The position numbers were made by a program, and so were the translations under genes. 64,000 bases of DNA, from NCBI GenBank assembly GCA_964620915.1, contig CAZUKP010000010.1:3173-67172 (forward strand). Reading direction: 5' to 3'. Under the pieces are notes generated by a model. That model ran no database searches. It was not told where the DNA came from and worked only from the letters and a program-made list of their open reading frames with translations. Origin of the DNA: Hyphomicrobium_A sp964620915. Lineage in GTDB: Bacteria; Pseudomonadota; Alphaproteobacteria; Rhizobiales; Hyphomicrobiaceae. This document shows positions 52,370 to 61,368 of this stretch, in pieces; the first letter of the stretch is position 1, and every line of letters starts with the position of its first letter.

Positions 52370-53104
52370 TCAAGCCGACCCTTCTATGACGGTTGCCCGC
52401 CCTTCTCCGCGTAAGACCTTGAGAAGGTTGCCCGCCTCCTCGATGGAGAACACAATTACCGGAAGTTTGTTGTCGCGAGCAAGGGCGATCGCGGCCCCAT
52501 CCATCACCTTGAGATCCCGGGACAAAACCTCCGCATAACTTAGCCTGTCAAACCGTTTGGCATCCGGATTCTTGTGAGGATCGGAATCATAGACCCCATC
52601 GACTTGGGTTGCTTTTGCCACTGCTTGGCAATTCATCTCGACGGCGCGCAGTGTCGCGGCTGTATCGGTGGTGAAAAAGGGATTGCCCGTCCCCGCAGCG
52701 AAGATAACCACGCGGCCCTCTTCCATGTGATGTAGGGCTTTGGGGCGCACGTAGTTTTCACACACGGTCGGCATGGGAATTGCCGACAAAACCCGCGCCG
52801 GTGTATTGGCCCGTTCGAGCGCATTCTGGAATGCCAGTGCGTTAATTACCGTTGCCAGCATGCCCATATAGTCGGCCGTCGCGCGATCCATGCCTTTGGC
52901 GGCCCCGGCCACCCCACGGAAAATGTTACCGCCGCCAATCACAATGGCGATCTGGCATCCCGCCGCCACCACTTCGGCAACGTCACGGGCAAGCCTCTCA
53001 ACGACGGCCACATCGATCCCGTAGCCGTTGCGGCCCATCAAAGCCTCACCTGAGAGCTTCAAGAGCAGCCGCGTACAGCTCAACTGAGCGCTTCCAGCCG
53101 CCAT
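52370..53104 (-). CDS. pyrH: Uridylate kinase
   Basis: Bacterial UMP kinase of pyrimidine nucleotide synthesis. 244 residues from the ATG at 53104, preceded by GAGGAGG; an upstream in-frame start at 53149 would fall inside the intergenic hairpin. Motifs: LLLKLSGEALMG, IAIVIGGGNIFRG, MDRATADYMGMLATVINALA and the UMP-binding GTGNPFFTTDTAA. Confidence 0.97.
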   Translation of the reverse strand: MAAGSAQLSCTRLLLKLSGEALMGRNGYGIDVAVVERLARDVAEVVAAGCQIAIVIGGGNIFRGVAGAAKGMDRATADYMGMLATVINALAFQNALERANTPARVLSAIPMPTVCENYVRPKALHHMEEGRVVIFAAGTGNPFFTTDTAATLRAVEMNCQAVAKATQVDGVYDSDPHKNPDAKRFDRLSYAEVLSRDLKVMDGAAIALARDNKLPVIVFSIEEAGNLLKVLRGEGRATVIEGSA

Positions 53105-53133
53105 GCCGCCTCCTCGCGTTGCCGCAAATGCAA

Positions 53134-53165
53134 GACTGGCCGCCCGCATGCCCGGACGGCCAGTC
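53134..53165 (-). terminator. Hairpin between tsf and pyrH
   Basis: GACTGGCCG and CGGCCAGTC (53134-53142 and 53157-53165) form a perfect 9-bp stem. On the minus strand it lies between the tsf stop and the pyrH ribosome-binding site and is followed by TTGCATTTG, a poor T-run. It may attenuate transcription into pyrH or separate the rpsB-tsf message. Confidence 0.5.
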
Positions 53166-53194
53166 CTTAACTAGCGCATCAAGTAGGGATTCGC

Positions 53195-54118
53195 CTAGCC
53201 GCCAGCCGCGGCAGCGACCTCGGCGGCGAAATCCTCTTCCTTCTTTTCGATGCCTTCTCCGAGGGCATAACGGACGAATCCCGCGATTTTGACCGATCCA
53301 CCAACTTGGCTCTCCGCCTCCTTGAGAACCTGAGAGACGCTCTTGGAGGTGTCGTGGATGTAGATCTGATCGAGGAGGCAGTTTTCTTTGCTGTAGCTCT
53401 TGAGACCGCCGGCCAGGATCTTCTCCAAAACCTGCGGTGGCTTGCCCTTGTTCTTGTCGGCAAGGATCGCCTTTTCACGCTCAAGCGTCTCTTCGGGCAC
53501 GCCCGATAAGTCGAGGGCGACAGGATTTGTCGCCGCCGCGTGCATCGCAAGCATGCGCGCCAACGCAGCAAGCTCGTCTGCGTTCTTGCCCTCAGACTCC
53601 AGGGCAACAAGCACACCGATCTTACCCAGACCCGGGGCAGACTGATTGTGAATATACGAGCCCACAATGCCATTAGATACACTCAGCGTCGCCGTACGAC
53701 GCAAGGTCATGTTCTCGCCGATCGTCGCGATCATTTCCTTGATGTACTCTTCAACCGTGTCTTTCTTGCCCGGAAATGTCATCGCCAAGAGTTTTGCGAC
53801 ATCGCCGTCAGCACCACCGGCAAGGGACGCAATCTTTGCAACCATCTCCTGGAAGTTTTCGTTACGCGCAACGAAGTCTGTTTCCGAGTTTACTTCAACG
53901 ACAGCACCTGTCGTTCCCGAAGCGTCAACGCCGACAAGACCTTCAGCGGCAACACGCCCCGCCTTCTTTGCCGCCTTCGACAGGCCCTTCTTGCGAAGCC
54001 AATCGACAGCGGCCTCGATATCGCCCTTCGTCTCCGTCAGCGCCGCCTTACAATCCATCATTCCGGCGCCGGTCTTGTCGCGCAGTTCCTTGACAAGGCT
54101 CGCGGTAATCGCAGTCAT
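53195..54118 (-). CDS. tsf: Translation elongation factor Ts
   Basis: Nucleotide-exchange factor for EF-Tu. 307 residues from the ATG at 54118; an upstream in-frame start at 54172 is not supported. The N-terminal UBA domain is ITASLVKELRDKTGAGMMDCKAAL. The next strands include VEVNSETDFVARNENFQ, the EF-Tu contact TDFVARN. The family's C-terminal dimerisation part is present. It follows rpsB as usual. Confidence 0.97.
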   Translation of the reverse strand: MTAITASLVKELRDKTGAGMMDCKAALTETKGDIEAAVDWLRKKGLSKAAKKAGRVAAEGLVGVDASGTTGAVVEVNSETDFVARNENFQEMVAKIASLAGGADGDVAKLLAMTFPGKKDTVEEYIKEMIATIGENMTLRRTATLSVSNGIVGSYIHNQSAPGLGKIGVLVALESEGKNADELAALARMLAMHAAATNPVALDLSGVPEETLEREKAILADKNKGKPPQVLEKILAGGLKSYSKENCLLDQIYIHDTSKSVSQVLKEAESQVGGSVKIAGFVRYALGEGIEKKEEDFAAEVAAAAGG

Positions 54119-54207
54119 TGATATGCTCTTTGGTTGGCGGGTTCGCCAAATGCTACGCCCGCAGCTTGACATTAGGGTGATGAGGCAGTTGCCCAGCAGG
54201 GCAGCGC

Positions 54208-55209
54208 CTAGGCCGCCGTCGCCTCAACCAACTTCTTTGCCTGTCCGGCCCAATCTTCCGTCGTGATCTGGCCATCGAGCTTGAGCTGAGCGTCAAGCGC
54301 AGCCGTCTGTTCCGCATCCAGATCGGCAAACTGCCAGAAATGGTACACACCCGCATCATTGAGCCGTTGCTCGAGCTTCACCGAGATGCCCGTGATACGC
54401 TTGAGATCGTCCGGCTCACCGCGCGGTGCTTCGATGCCACGAAATCCAGATGCCGTTTCAACGGCAGGCAACGCTTCTGCTGGTGGCGCTTCAGCGGCTC
54501 CAACGTCAACACCCGCAGTGGACTGCGAACGCTCCAGGCCATCAAGAGCAGCGCGAGCGACGAGGTCACAATAGAGCGTGATTGCACGGCCAGCATCGTC
54601 GTTGCCCGGAACCGGGAAATCGACGCCGTCGGGTTCGCAATTCGTGTCGATAATCGCCACGATCGGAATTTTGAGCTTCTTCGCCTCCTTGATGGCGATG
54701 CTCTCCTTGTTGGTGTCGATTACAAACAAAAGGTCCGGCGTTCCGCCCATATCCTTGATGCCGCCCAGCGCCTGATTGAGCTTCTCGCGCTCACGCGTGA
54801 TAGTGAGCACTTCCTTTTTTGTGCGCCCTTGAGGATCAGCAAGGATGTCATCGAGCTGACGCAGACGGCGGATCGACTGGGAAATGGTCTTCCAGTTCGT
54901 CAACGTGCCACCAAGCCAGCGATGGTTGATAAAGTATTGCGCCGAACGCTTTGCGGCATCTGCAATCGCATCAGAGGCCTGCCGTTTCGTGGCAACGAAG
55001 AGCACGCGGCCGCCGCCGGCAACCGTGTCTGAAATCTTCAGCAAGGCCTGATGCAATAACGGCGTGGTCTGTGTCAGATCAATGATATGGATATTGTTGC
55101 GCGCGCCGTAGATGAAGGGCGCCATTTTGGGGTTCCAGCGATGGGACTGGTGACCAAAGTGTACACCAGCTTCCAATAGCTGACGCATGTTGAACGCGGG
55201 CAGCGTCAT
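54208..55209 (-). CDS. rpsB: 30S ribosomal protein S2 with C-terminal extension
   Basis: 333 residues from the ATG at 55209 (AAGGA upstream). The first ~245 residues are a standard S2 (LLEAGVHFGHQSHRWNPKM, FVATKRQASDAI, NHRWLGGTLTNWKTI, DTNCEPDGVDFPVPGNDDA). About 85 extra residues follow: an Ala/Glu-rich linker, then a helical domain DDLKRITGISVKLEQRLNDAG...FWQFADL that looks like a helix-hairpin-helix-type fold. S2 extensions of this type occur in several alphaproteobacteria; their role is unknown. Confidence 0.96.
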   Translation of the reverse strand: MTLPAFNMRQLLEAGVHFGHQSHRWNPKMAPFIYGARNNIHIIDLTQTTPLLHQALLKISDTVAGGGRVLFVATKRQASDAIADAAKRSAQYFINHRWLGGTLTNWKTISQSIRRLRQLDDILADPQGRTKKEVLTITREREKLNQALGGIKDMGGTPDLLFVIDTNKESIAIKEAKKLKIPIVAIIDTNCEPDGVDFPVPGNDDAGRAITLYCDLVARAALDGLERSQSTAGVDVGAAEAPPAEALPAVETASGFRGIEAPRGEPDDLKRITGISVKLEQRLNDAGVYHFWQFADLDAEQTAALDAQLKLDGQITTEDWAGQAKKLVEATAA

Positions 55210-55251
55210 GTGAGTCGTCCTTTTCCGGTTGAGCCTCCGCAAACCTGAGAA

Positions 55252-55274
55252 GACCACCCTAAATTCGGGTGATC
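55252..55274 (-). promoter_or_regulatory. Hairpin in the rpsB leader
   Basis: On the minus strand GATCACCC-GAATTTA-GGGTGGTC folds into an 8-bp stem (one G-U pair) with a 7-base loop, inside the ~125-base leader between the predicted promoter and rpsB. Ribosomal-protein leaders commonly bind their own product, so S2 feedback is a fair guess. Confidence 0.4.
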
Positions 55275-55339
55275 CACCGGAGCGCTATGACGGGGCTGTC
55301 TGTCCGCCCAGCGCATAGGTTCGCGTGTGAGATGGCGGG

Positions 55340-55368
55340 CTTATAGGCTGCCTGCCCGGCGTTGACAA
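55340..55368 (-). promoter_or_regulatory. Sigma70-type promoter of rpsB-tsf
   Basis: On the minus strand TTGTCA (55368-55363), 17 bases, TATAAG (55345-55340). Both boxes are near consensus and the spacing is ideal. Transcription would start near 55333, leaving a leader of about 125 bases before rpsB. Confidence 0.65.
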
Positions 55369-55421
55369 GCCGTCCTCGTGCGGCCTTGCTCTTGGGGACC
55401 GAAACAGCCCGGGAAAGTGGC

Positions 55422-56204
55422 ATGAGCAATACCGAAATCCCCGTCAGGGCGCTGCAGCTCGGCGAACGCATCGAAGTAAAGGGGCTTGAGCGCGCGGACG
55501 CCTTCTCGACGATACCACTGGCCTTCCACACGGGCACTGGCCGCACTGTCGTCCTGTTCAAATCAGGCGCCGCCGTCTTCATCAACATGACCCCAGTCGA
55601 GGAAGAGGAGCTGATCCGTAGCTTGGGTCCACGTATACGCAGCCCCCTCAAGGACCGCGAGTTCGAAATGGTCGGGCTTACGGTGCGTCCCAACGAAGAA
55701 GAGCTCGTTACACCGAGCGGTGCTCTGCAGGTGAAGGCCGCCGATTCCCACCGACTGTTGCTGATAGCCGAGGCGCTCGCCATGAGTGTTGCACTCGCCT
55801 ATGACGAGCGGCGCATTGCCACTGCCTTCGACAACATCGATTCTGTCGCACAAAGCCTGCAACGCGAGCAGCTCCCCACCGGACCGAAGGGCGGCCTTTT
55901 GAAACAGATCGGCCAGGCCCTCGCCATCCAGCAGCGGCTGGCCGGTCGCGTCGACCTCGATGAGAAGCCCGACGTGCTGTGGGATCATCCAGAACTGGAG
56001 CGCTTCTGGGCCCGCCTTGTTGATGAGTACGACCTACCCCAGCGCGGCCGCGCGATCGCGCGTAAGCTGGAGGTCATCCGCGAGACAGCCGATACAATCG
56101 CCGACCTCTTGGCGACGCGCACCAGTCACCGGCTCGAGTGGTACATCATCATATTGATTGCGATCGAGATCCTCCTTAGCCTCTACGACATCTTCCTGAT
56201 GTAA
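55422..56204 (+). CDS. RMD1/YagE family protein (DUF155)
   Basis: 260 residues from the ATG at 55422; an in-frame start at 55362 would overlap the rpsB promoter region. The protein has the DUF155 segment (SGAAVFINMTPVEEEELIRSL, LLLIAEALAMSVALAYDERRI) and a C-terminal membrane helix (WYIIILIAIEILLSLYDIFLM) with the preceding RTSHRLEW motif typical of the family. Yeast and human relatives (RMD1, RMND1) are mitochondrial and tied to translation. The bacterial function is unknown. It is divergent from rpsB. Confidence 0.85.
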   Translation: MSNTEIPVRALQLGERIEVKGLERADAFSTIPLAFHTGTGRTVVLFKSGAAVFINMTPVEEEELIRSLGPRIRSPLKDREFEMVGLTVRPNEEELVTPSGALQVKAADSHRLLLIAEALAMSVALAYDERRIATAFDNIDSVAQSLQREQLPTGPKGGLLKQIGQALAIQQRLAGRVDLDEKPDVLWDHPELERFWARLVDEYDLPQRGRAIARKLEVIRETADTIADLLATRTSHRLEWYIIILIAIEILLSLYDIFLM

Positions 56205-56207
56205 GGA

Positions 56208-56945
56208 CTAATCAGGCAGACAGTCTTTGAAGCGCGACAGAACGTTCTGCGGCAGGATCGCAATCGCTGTGCGGTCTTTTACCGCCCACGTCTGAAGCTT
56301 CAAAACCTGTTCTTCGGGCAGTGCTACGCATCCTGCGGTGCCGACGCCCTCGCCTCCCCAGATGTGCAGGAAGATGCAAGAGCCCCCCCGGACCTCGCGA
56401 CTGGGCGGATAGTCGATGACGAGCCCGCGCTTGTAGACCGGGAACGTCGCCATGTCCTCCCCTCTCACAGCGTCACCCGCAACGCTCTTGGGTACGATGC
56501 GCCCGTAGTGAGGCGAGCCGACATCGTCCACGCAGTAGTGCTCATCCGGCATCAAACGCAAATGCCCGGGCCGATCGGCCTCGTCAAAACCGAAGGTCAC
56601 TCCAACACGGTAGATCCCGACGGGCGTGCGCGTGTCGCCTTCCAGTTTCACAGGCTCGTCCGACTTTGCTTGATCGGCAAACGGATGCCCCCATGCCAAT
56701 CCATCTATGCCAACAACCGCTGCTATCGGTGACGACGCTTGCGTCCAGGCCGCCTCTGGTGAAGACCGCTCATACGTCGTAAGGGTCGCGCTCGTGTCGT
56801 CGAACGACGGCGTTGTCACGAGAATGAGCCGGGTCGCCTGTTTGATGGCCGCAGGACACTGCATCTTGCTTTGTTCACACCCCAACAGCGCCAACATTGT
56901 GAGCAGGGCCAGGGCTCGAAACGTCCTCGCTGCCGTGCCCGCCAT
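56208..56945 (-). CDS. L,D-transpeptidase (YkuD) family lipoprotein
   Basis: 245 residues. Lipoprotein signal (RALALLTMLALLGC23) predicts membrane anchoring in the periplasm. The catalytic domain has LEGDTRTPVGIYRVG and the active-site signature FLHIWGGEGVGTAGCVAL, with His and the nucleophile Cys in the YkuD order. Proteins of this type cross-link or trim peptidoglycan; this one is of the short stand-alone class. It is convergent with the DUF155 gene (3-base gap). Confidence 0.87.
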   Translation of the reverse strand: MAGTAARTFRALALLTMLALLGCEQSKMQCPAAIKQATRLILVTTPSFDDTSATLTTYERSSPEAAWTQASSPIAAVVGIDGLAWGHPFADQAKSDEPVKLEGDTRTPVGIYRVGVTFGFDEADRPGHLRLMPDEHYCVDDVGSPHYGRIVPKSVAGDAVRGEDMATFPVYKRGLVIDYPPSREVRGGSCIFLHIWGGEGVGTAGCVALPEEQVLKLQTWAVKDRTAIAILPQNVLSRFKDCLPD

Positions 56946-56985
56946 CTCTCCTCCTAAGAAAAATGCTCGAGTGAGAGGCCTAAGT

Positions 56986-59900
56986 CTAAATCTCTAAGAC
57001 TTTCACCACACCCGGCACAGTGGAGAGCACACCTGCACGAGACGGCGAGACGTCGTAGAGGCCAGGCACGATGAATTCCATCACGCGCCCGCGATCCTCC
57101 AACGGTACCACCAGCCGGATCTCGCCCTTGCCACCGGCTTTGAGGCGCGACTTCAACGTGGCAATCGCCTTTTCCGCGCCCTGAGCGAGCCGGCCGTCGA
57201 GGACAACTTTCAATCCCCGCTGCACACCGGCCGCCGCCTTGTCCAAGGCTTCCATACCATCAACCCGCATCTTCACTGTATCGCCGTCGCGCTCGGCGTT
57301 GACGGCGAGTAGCACCGGCGTTCCCGGTTCCAGCAGATCGCGGCATAGGGATAGCGTATCGGAGAAGACGACCGCCTCGAACTGCCCAGTCGTGTCGGAG
57401 AACATGGCAAAGGCAAACTTGTTGCCCCGCTGCGACTTGCGCTCGCGTGCAGAAATGACGATGCCGGCAAGCCGCCCTTCACAGGATCCGCGCTCCGTCA
57501 GCGCCTCGAAGTCGACGAAGCGCGTGACGCCCAGCTTCTCCAAGACGCGCTCGTATTGATCAAGCGGGTGACCGGAAAGATAGAACCCGATCGCTTGAAA
57601 CTCGTGGGAGAGACGTTCCATGGGCGTCCATGGCTCGGCGGGGCGTAGATCAAGCTGCGGTGATGCATCACCCTGCCCGAAGAGATCGTCCGTGCCCGAA
57701 GCCGTGTTCGCTTCCTGGCGCTGCGCCAGTGCAAGGATTCCTTCTACATTCTTGCAGACGAGCGAACGCGTGGGTTCCAACTCATCAAAGGCACCGGCGC
57801 AGGCAAGTGTTTCCAATGCGCGCTTGTTGACGGCCTTGGTGTTGAGGCGTGAGGCAAAGTCGGCAAGCGTTTCATATCTGCCGTTGGCATTGCGGTCCGA
57901 CACGATGGTCGTAACGGCGGACGCACCGATGTTCTTGAGTGCTGCGAGCGAGTAGCGAATGGCACCCAGCTGATCGGCCTCGTTCGACACCTCCGCCAAA
58001 AAGTCGACATTGGAGGCGTTGACACACGGCGGTTTCACTTCAATCCCGCTTCTCCTGGCCTCCGACGCGAATAGCGCCAGCTTGTCGGTGTTGCCCATGT
58101 CGAGGGTCATGGAGGCGGCGAGAAACTCCTCGCGGTAGTTCGCCTTCATGTAGGCCGTGTGGTAGCTGACGAGCGCGTAGGCTGCGGCATGGCTTTTGTT
58201 GAAGCCGTAGCCTGCGAACTTGTTGACCAGTTCGAAGATGTACTTGGCGTCCGCCTTCTCGACGCCCTGCTCGACCGCACCCTCGATAAAGCGCGCCCGG
58301 TGACGCGCCATCTCGGCCCTGTCCTTCTTGCCCATGGCGCGCCGGAGCATATCGGCCTGCCCGAGCGTATAGCGGCCCATCACCTGCGCGATCTGAATGA
58401 CCTGCTCTTGGTAGATGATGACGCCGTACGTCTCTTTCAGGATGGGCTCCAGCATCGGGTGGAGATAGTCGACAGGTTCCTCGCCGTGCTTACGGTTTAT
58501 GTAGGTCGGGATGTTGTCCATGGGGCCGGGGCGGTAGAGCGCCACCATGGCGATGATGTCCTCGAAACGATCGGGCCTCAGGCGCTTGAGACTCTCGCGC
58601 ATACCGGTGCTTTCCAACTGGAACACCCCAACCGTGTCGGCCTTGGCAAGGATCTCGAAGGATTTGCGGTCGTCGAGCGGAAGGCTTGGGAGATCGACCT
58701 CGACGCCGCGCCCGCGTTTGACGAGATCGACGGCCTTCTGCAGTACGGTCAGCGTCTTGAGGCCCAGAAAGTCGAACTTCACAAGTCCCGCGGCCTCAAC
58801 GAGCTTCCAGTTATACTGGGTGACCGGCGTATTGGATTTCGGGTCGCGCGCGAGCGGCACCAGCTCCACGAGAGGGCGATCGGCGATCACCATGCCCGCG
58901 GCATGAGTCGAGGCATGCCGATAGAGCCCTTCAAGCTTTTGGGCAATTTCCAGCAAGCGGGCGACAAGCGGATCGGACTCTCGGGCTTCTTGCAGTTTCG
59001 GCTCACCCGCGATCGCCTCATCGAGCGTCACGGGATTGGCTGGATTGTTGGGGACCAGTTTGCACAGCCGGTCGACCTGCCCATAGGGCATCTGCAGAAC
59101 ACGCCCCACATCGCGCAGTACGGCACGCGCTTGCAGCTTTCCGTGCGTAATGATCTGCGCCACGCGATCATGCCCGTACTTGTCCTGCACGTAGCGGATG
59201 ACCTCATCGCGCCGGTCCTGGCAGAAGTCGATGTCGAAGTCCGGCATCGACACGCGCTCGGGATTGAGGAAGCGCTCAAAGAGCAACCCGAAGCGAAGCG
59301 GGTCGAGATCGGTAATCGTTAGAGACCAGGCAACGACCGAGCCCGCGCCCGAACCGCGGCCCGGCCCGACCGGAATGCCGTGCGACTTCGCCCACTTGAT
59401 AAAGTCGGCCACGATGAGGAAGTAGCCGGGGAACTTCATCCGCGTGATGATGTCGATCTCGTAGGCGAGGCGCTTTTCGTAGTCGGCAACCTCAAACTCT
59501 GCCGCGGGCGGGTTGGTCGCAAGCCGCGCTTTCAATCCCGCCTCGGCTTGCCGCTTGAGCTCGGCTGCCTCTAATCGCAGCTGCTCGGTCTCGCTGATGG
59601 CGTCATCACTTGCGATGAACCGAGGAAGAATGGGTTTACGGCCCTTCGGACGAAAAGCACTTCGCTTGGCGATCTCAATGGTGCTCTCAAGCGCTTCGGG
59701 AAGATCGGCGAACAATTCCGCCATTTCTTCTTCGCTCTTGAGGTAGTGCTCGCGCGTCACGCGGCGCCGGTCGTCTTCGACGACGAAGCGTCCCTCCGCG
59801 ATGCACAAAAGCGCGTCGTGTGCTTCATAATCGTCAGGGCTCGCGAAGTACGCTTCGTTCGTTGCAACAACCGGGATTTCGTGCGTGTAGGCCAACGCAA

Positions 59901-60543
59901 GGAGGTGCGTCTCTGTCTCGCGCTCGCTGGCGAGCCCGTGACGCTGGATCTCCACATAGAGCCGGTCGCCGAAAATGGATTTCAAGCACGTCATGCGCGC
60001 CGCTGCTAGTTGGCTCTGCCCGTCACGCAGCGCCTGATCGATGGGGCCATCCGGACCGCCGGTCAGCGCAATCAACCCTTGCCCGTGCTCTTCAAGAGCT
60101 GTCACATCCACGTGCGGCAACGCCGTCTCACCCGCCTCAAGATGCGCCTTGCTCACGAGCTTCATGAGGTTGGCAAATCCCTCCTCGTTCGTTGCAAGAA
60201 GGGCGATCGGTCCAAACCTGGGTTCCCGCCGTGGCTGTCCTGGACGCTCAAGCTGATCTGGTTGCCGTTCCTTGAAGTCGAGCGCGAGTGTGACCCCGAT
60301 GATCGGCTGTATGCCCGCCGCGGCGAGCTTGTCGGAGAATTCCAGTGCGCCGAACAGATTGCTGGTATCGGTCAAACCCAGCGCGGGAAAGCCGTGCCCC
60401 ACCGCAAGCTTGGCAAGCCTTGGGATCGGCAGCGCACCTTCCAGCAGCGAATAGGCGGAGTGCACCTTCAGGTGCACAAACCTGGGTGCGGCTGGACCTT
60501 CAGTGCTTGCCTTGGCAGCGGGAAAACGACTCGGCGCGTTCAT
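56986..60543 (-). CDS. dnaE: DNA polymerase III subunit alpha
   Basis: Replicative polymerase, 1185 residues, the DnaE1 length. An N-terminal PHP domain (FVHLKVHSAYSLLEGALP, ALGLTDTSNLFGALEF) is followed by the polymerase core with VGPGRGSGAGSVVAW and catalytic aspartates in MPDFDIDFCQDRRDEVI, the fingers and thumb, then HhH, OB-fold (EGRLAGIVISARER) and a short tail. No frameshift is seen. It lies downstream of lolCD, as often in Rhizobiales. Confidence 0.97.
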   Translation of the reverse strand: MNAPSRFPAAKASTEGPAAPRFVHLKVHSAYSLLEGALPIPRLAKLAVGHGFPALGLTDTSNLFGALEFSDKLAAAGIQPIIGVTLALDFKERQPDQLERPGQPRREPRFGPIALLATNEEGFANLMKLVSKAHLEAGETALPHVDVTALEEHGQGLIALTGGPDGPIDQALRDGQSQLAAARMTCLKSIFGDRLYVEIQRHGLASERETETHLLALAYTHEIPVVATNEAYFASPDDYEAHDALLCIAEGRFVVEDDRRRVTREHYLKSEEEMAELFADLPEALESTIEIAKRSAFRPKGRKPILPRFIASDDAISETEQLRLEAAELKRQAEAGLKARLATNPPAAEFEVADYEKRLAYEIDIITRMKFPGYFLIVADFIKWAKSHGIPVGPGRGSGAGSVVAWSLTITDLDPLRFGLLFERFLNPERVSMPDFDIDFCQDRRDEVIRYVQDKYGHDRVAQIITHGKLQARAVLRDVGRVLQMPYGQVDRLCKLVPNNPANPVTLDEAIAGEPKLQEARESDPLVARLLEIAQKLEGLYRHASTHAAGMVIADRPLVELVPLARDPKSNTPVTQYNWKLVEAAGLVKFDFLGLKTLTVLQKAVDLVKRGRGVEVDLPSLPLDDRKSFEILAKADTVGVFQLESTGMRESLKRLRPDRFEDIIAMVALYRPGPMDNIPTYINRKHGEEPVDYLHPMLEPILKETYGVIIYQEQVIQIAQVMGRYTLGQADMLRRAMGKKDRAEMARHRARFIEGAVEQGVEKADAKYIFELVNKFAGYGFNKSHAAAYALVSYHTAYMKANYREEFLAASMTLDMGNTDKLALFASEARRSGIEVKPPCVNASNVDFLAEVSNEADQLGAIRYSLAALKNIGASAVTTIVSDRNANGRYETLADFASRLNTKAVNKRALETLACAGAFDELEPTRSLVCKNVEGILALAQRQEANTASGTDDLFGQGDASPQLDLRPAEPWTPMERLSHEFQAIGFYLSGHPLDQYERVLEKLGVTRFVDFEALTERGSCEGRLAGIVISARERKSQRGNKFAFAMFSDTTGQFEAVVFSDTLSLCRDLLEPGTPVLLAVNAERDGDTVKMRVDGMEALDKAAAGVQRGLKVVLDGRLAQGAEKAIATLKSRLKAGGKGEIRLVVPLEDRGRVMEFIVPGLYDVSPSRAGVLSTVPGVVKVLEI

Positions 60544-60582
60544 GGTCTTTCATAGACCAGCCCCACTCAGCGCCCAAGCCTC

Positions 60583-60605
60583 GCAACCCAGCTTTACTGG
60601 GCTGC
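60583..60605 (-). terminator. Hairpin between lolD and dnaE
   Basis: On the minus strand GCAGCCCAG-TAAAG-CTGGGTTGC forms a 9-bp stem with one G-T pair, 9 bases after the lolD stop. No T-run follows, so it may be a weak terminator or an attenuator before dnaE. Confidence 0.4.
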
Positions 60606-60613
60606 AAGCTGTA

Positions 60614-61354
60614 TTAGCTGTGCACAGTGCTCGGTGTCATTTCGATCAGAAGACCCTCCTCCAAACGCAGAACGCGGTCCATGCGGCGCGCAAGTTCGAG
60701 GTTGTGGGTGGCAATGAGCGCCGCCACTCCGGTGCTTCGAATCAGGTGAAGCAGCTCATCAAACACCCGCTTTGCGGTGTGAGGGTCAAGGTTTCCGGTG
60801 GGCTCATCCGCCAGAATGAGGCGCGGGCCATTTGCCAAGGCCCGCGCAATCGCTGTGCGCTGCTGCTCGCCGCCCGATAGCTCGGCAGGCCGATGATCAA
60901 GTCGCGGCTCCAGGCCTAACGACGTGAGAAGCTCGCGGGCCCGCGCTTTGGCTTGGCGCCGGCTGCGCCCGAGGATCAATTGGGGCATGGCCACGTTCTC
61001 AAGAGCGGAGAACTCCGGCAGCAGCTGATGAAACTGATAGACGAACCCCATAGCCTCACGCCGCACGCGCGTGCGCTCGATGTCGTTCATATCAGTGCAA
61101 TCACGCCCACCGATATACACGTGGCCATCGTTGGGCGTCTCCAGGAGTCCTGCGATGTGAAGCAAAGTCGACTTGCCCGCACCCGAGGGTCCGACCAACG
61201 CAACCGCCTGCCCGGGATAGATGGCGGCGGAGGCACCGGCGAGCACGGCAATAGGGCGAGAGCCCTGATGAAATGTCCGAACGATCCGATCGAGCCCGAG
61301 GACCGGTTGCGCTTGTTTGTCGTGCACGGATCGAGGCTCCTGGGGTAGGGCGGT
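60614..61354 (-). CDS. lolD: Lipoprotein-releasing ABC transporter ATPase LolD
   Basis: 246 residues from the ATG at 61354 (GGTGAG upstream, 12 bases after the lolC stop). Walker A GPSGAGKSTLLH, signature LSGGEQQRTAIARAL and Walker B RLILADEPTGNLD are intact. It powers transfer of outer-membrane lipoproteins to LolA together with the adjacent permease. Confidence 0.95.
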   Translation of the reverse strand, partial: TALPQEPRSVHDKQAQPVLGLDRIVRTFHQGSRPIAVLAGASAAIYPGQAVALVGPSGAGKSTLLHIAGLLETPNDGHVYIGGRDCTDMNDIERTRVRREAMGFVYQFHQLLPEFSALENVAMPQLILGRSRRQAKARARELLTSLGLEPRLDHRPAELSGGEQQRTAIARALANGPRLILADEPTGNLDPHTAKRVFDELLHLIRSTGVAALIATHNLELARRMDRVLRLEEGLLIEMTPSTVHS

Positions 61355-61368
61355 CATCAATCGCTCAC

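Noticed and set aside
55259..55783. 174-codon minus-strand frame over the DUF155 gene
   Set aside because: Antisense to DUF155 and crossing the rpsB promoter; serine/arginine-rich shadow frame.
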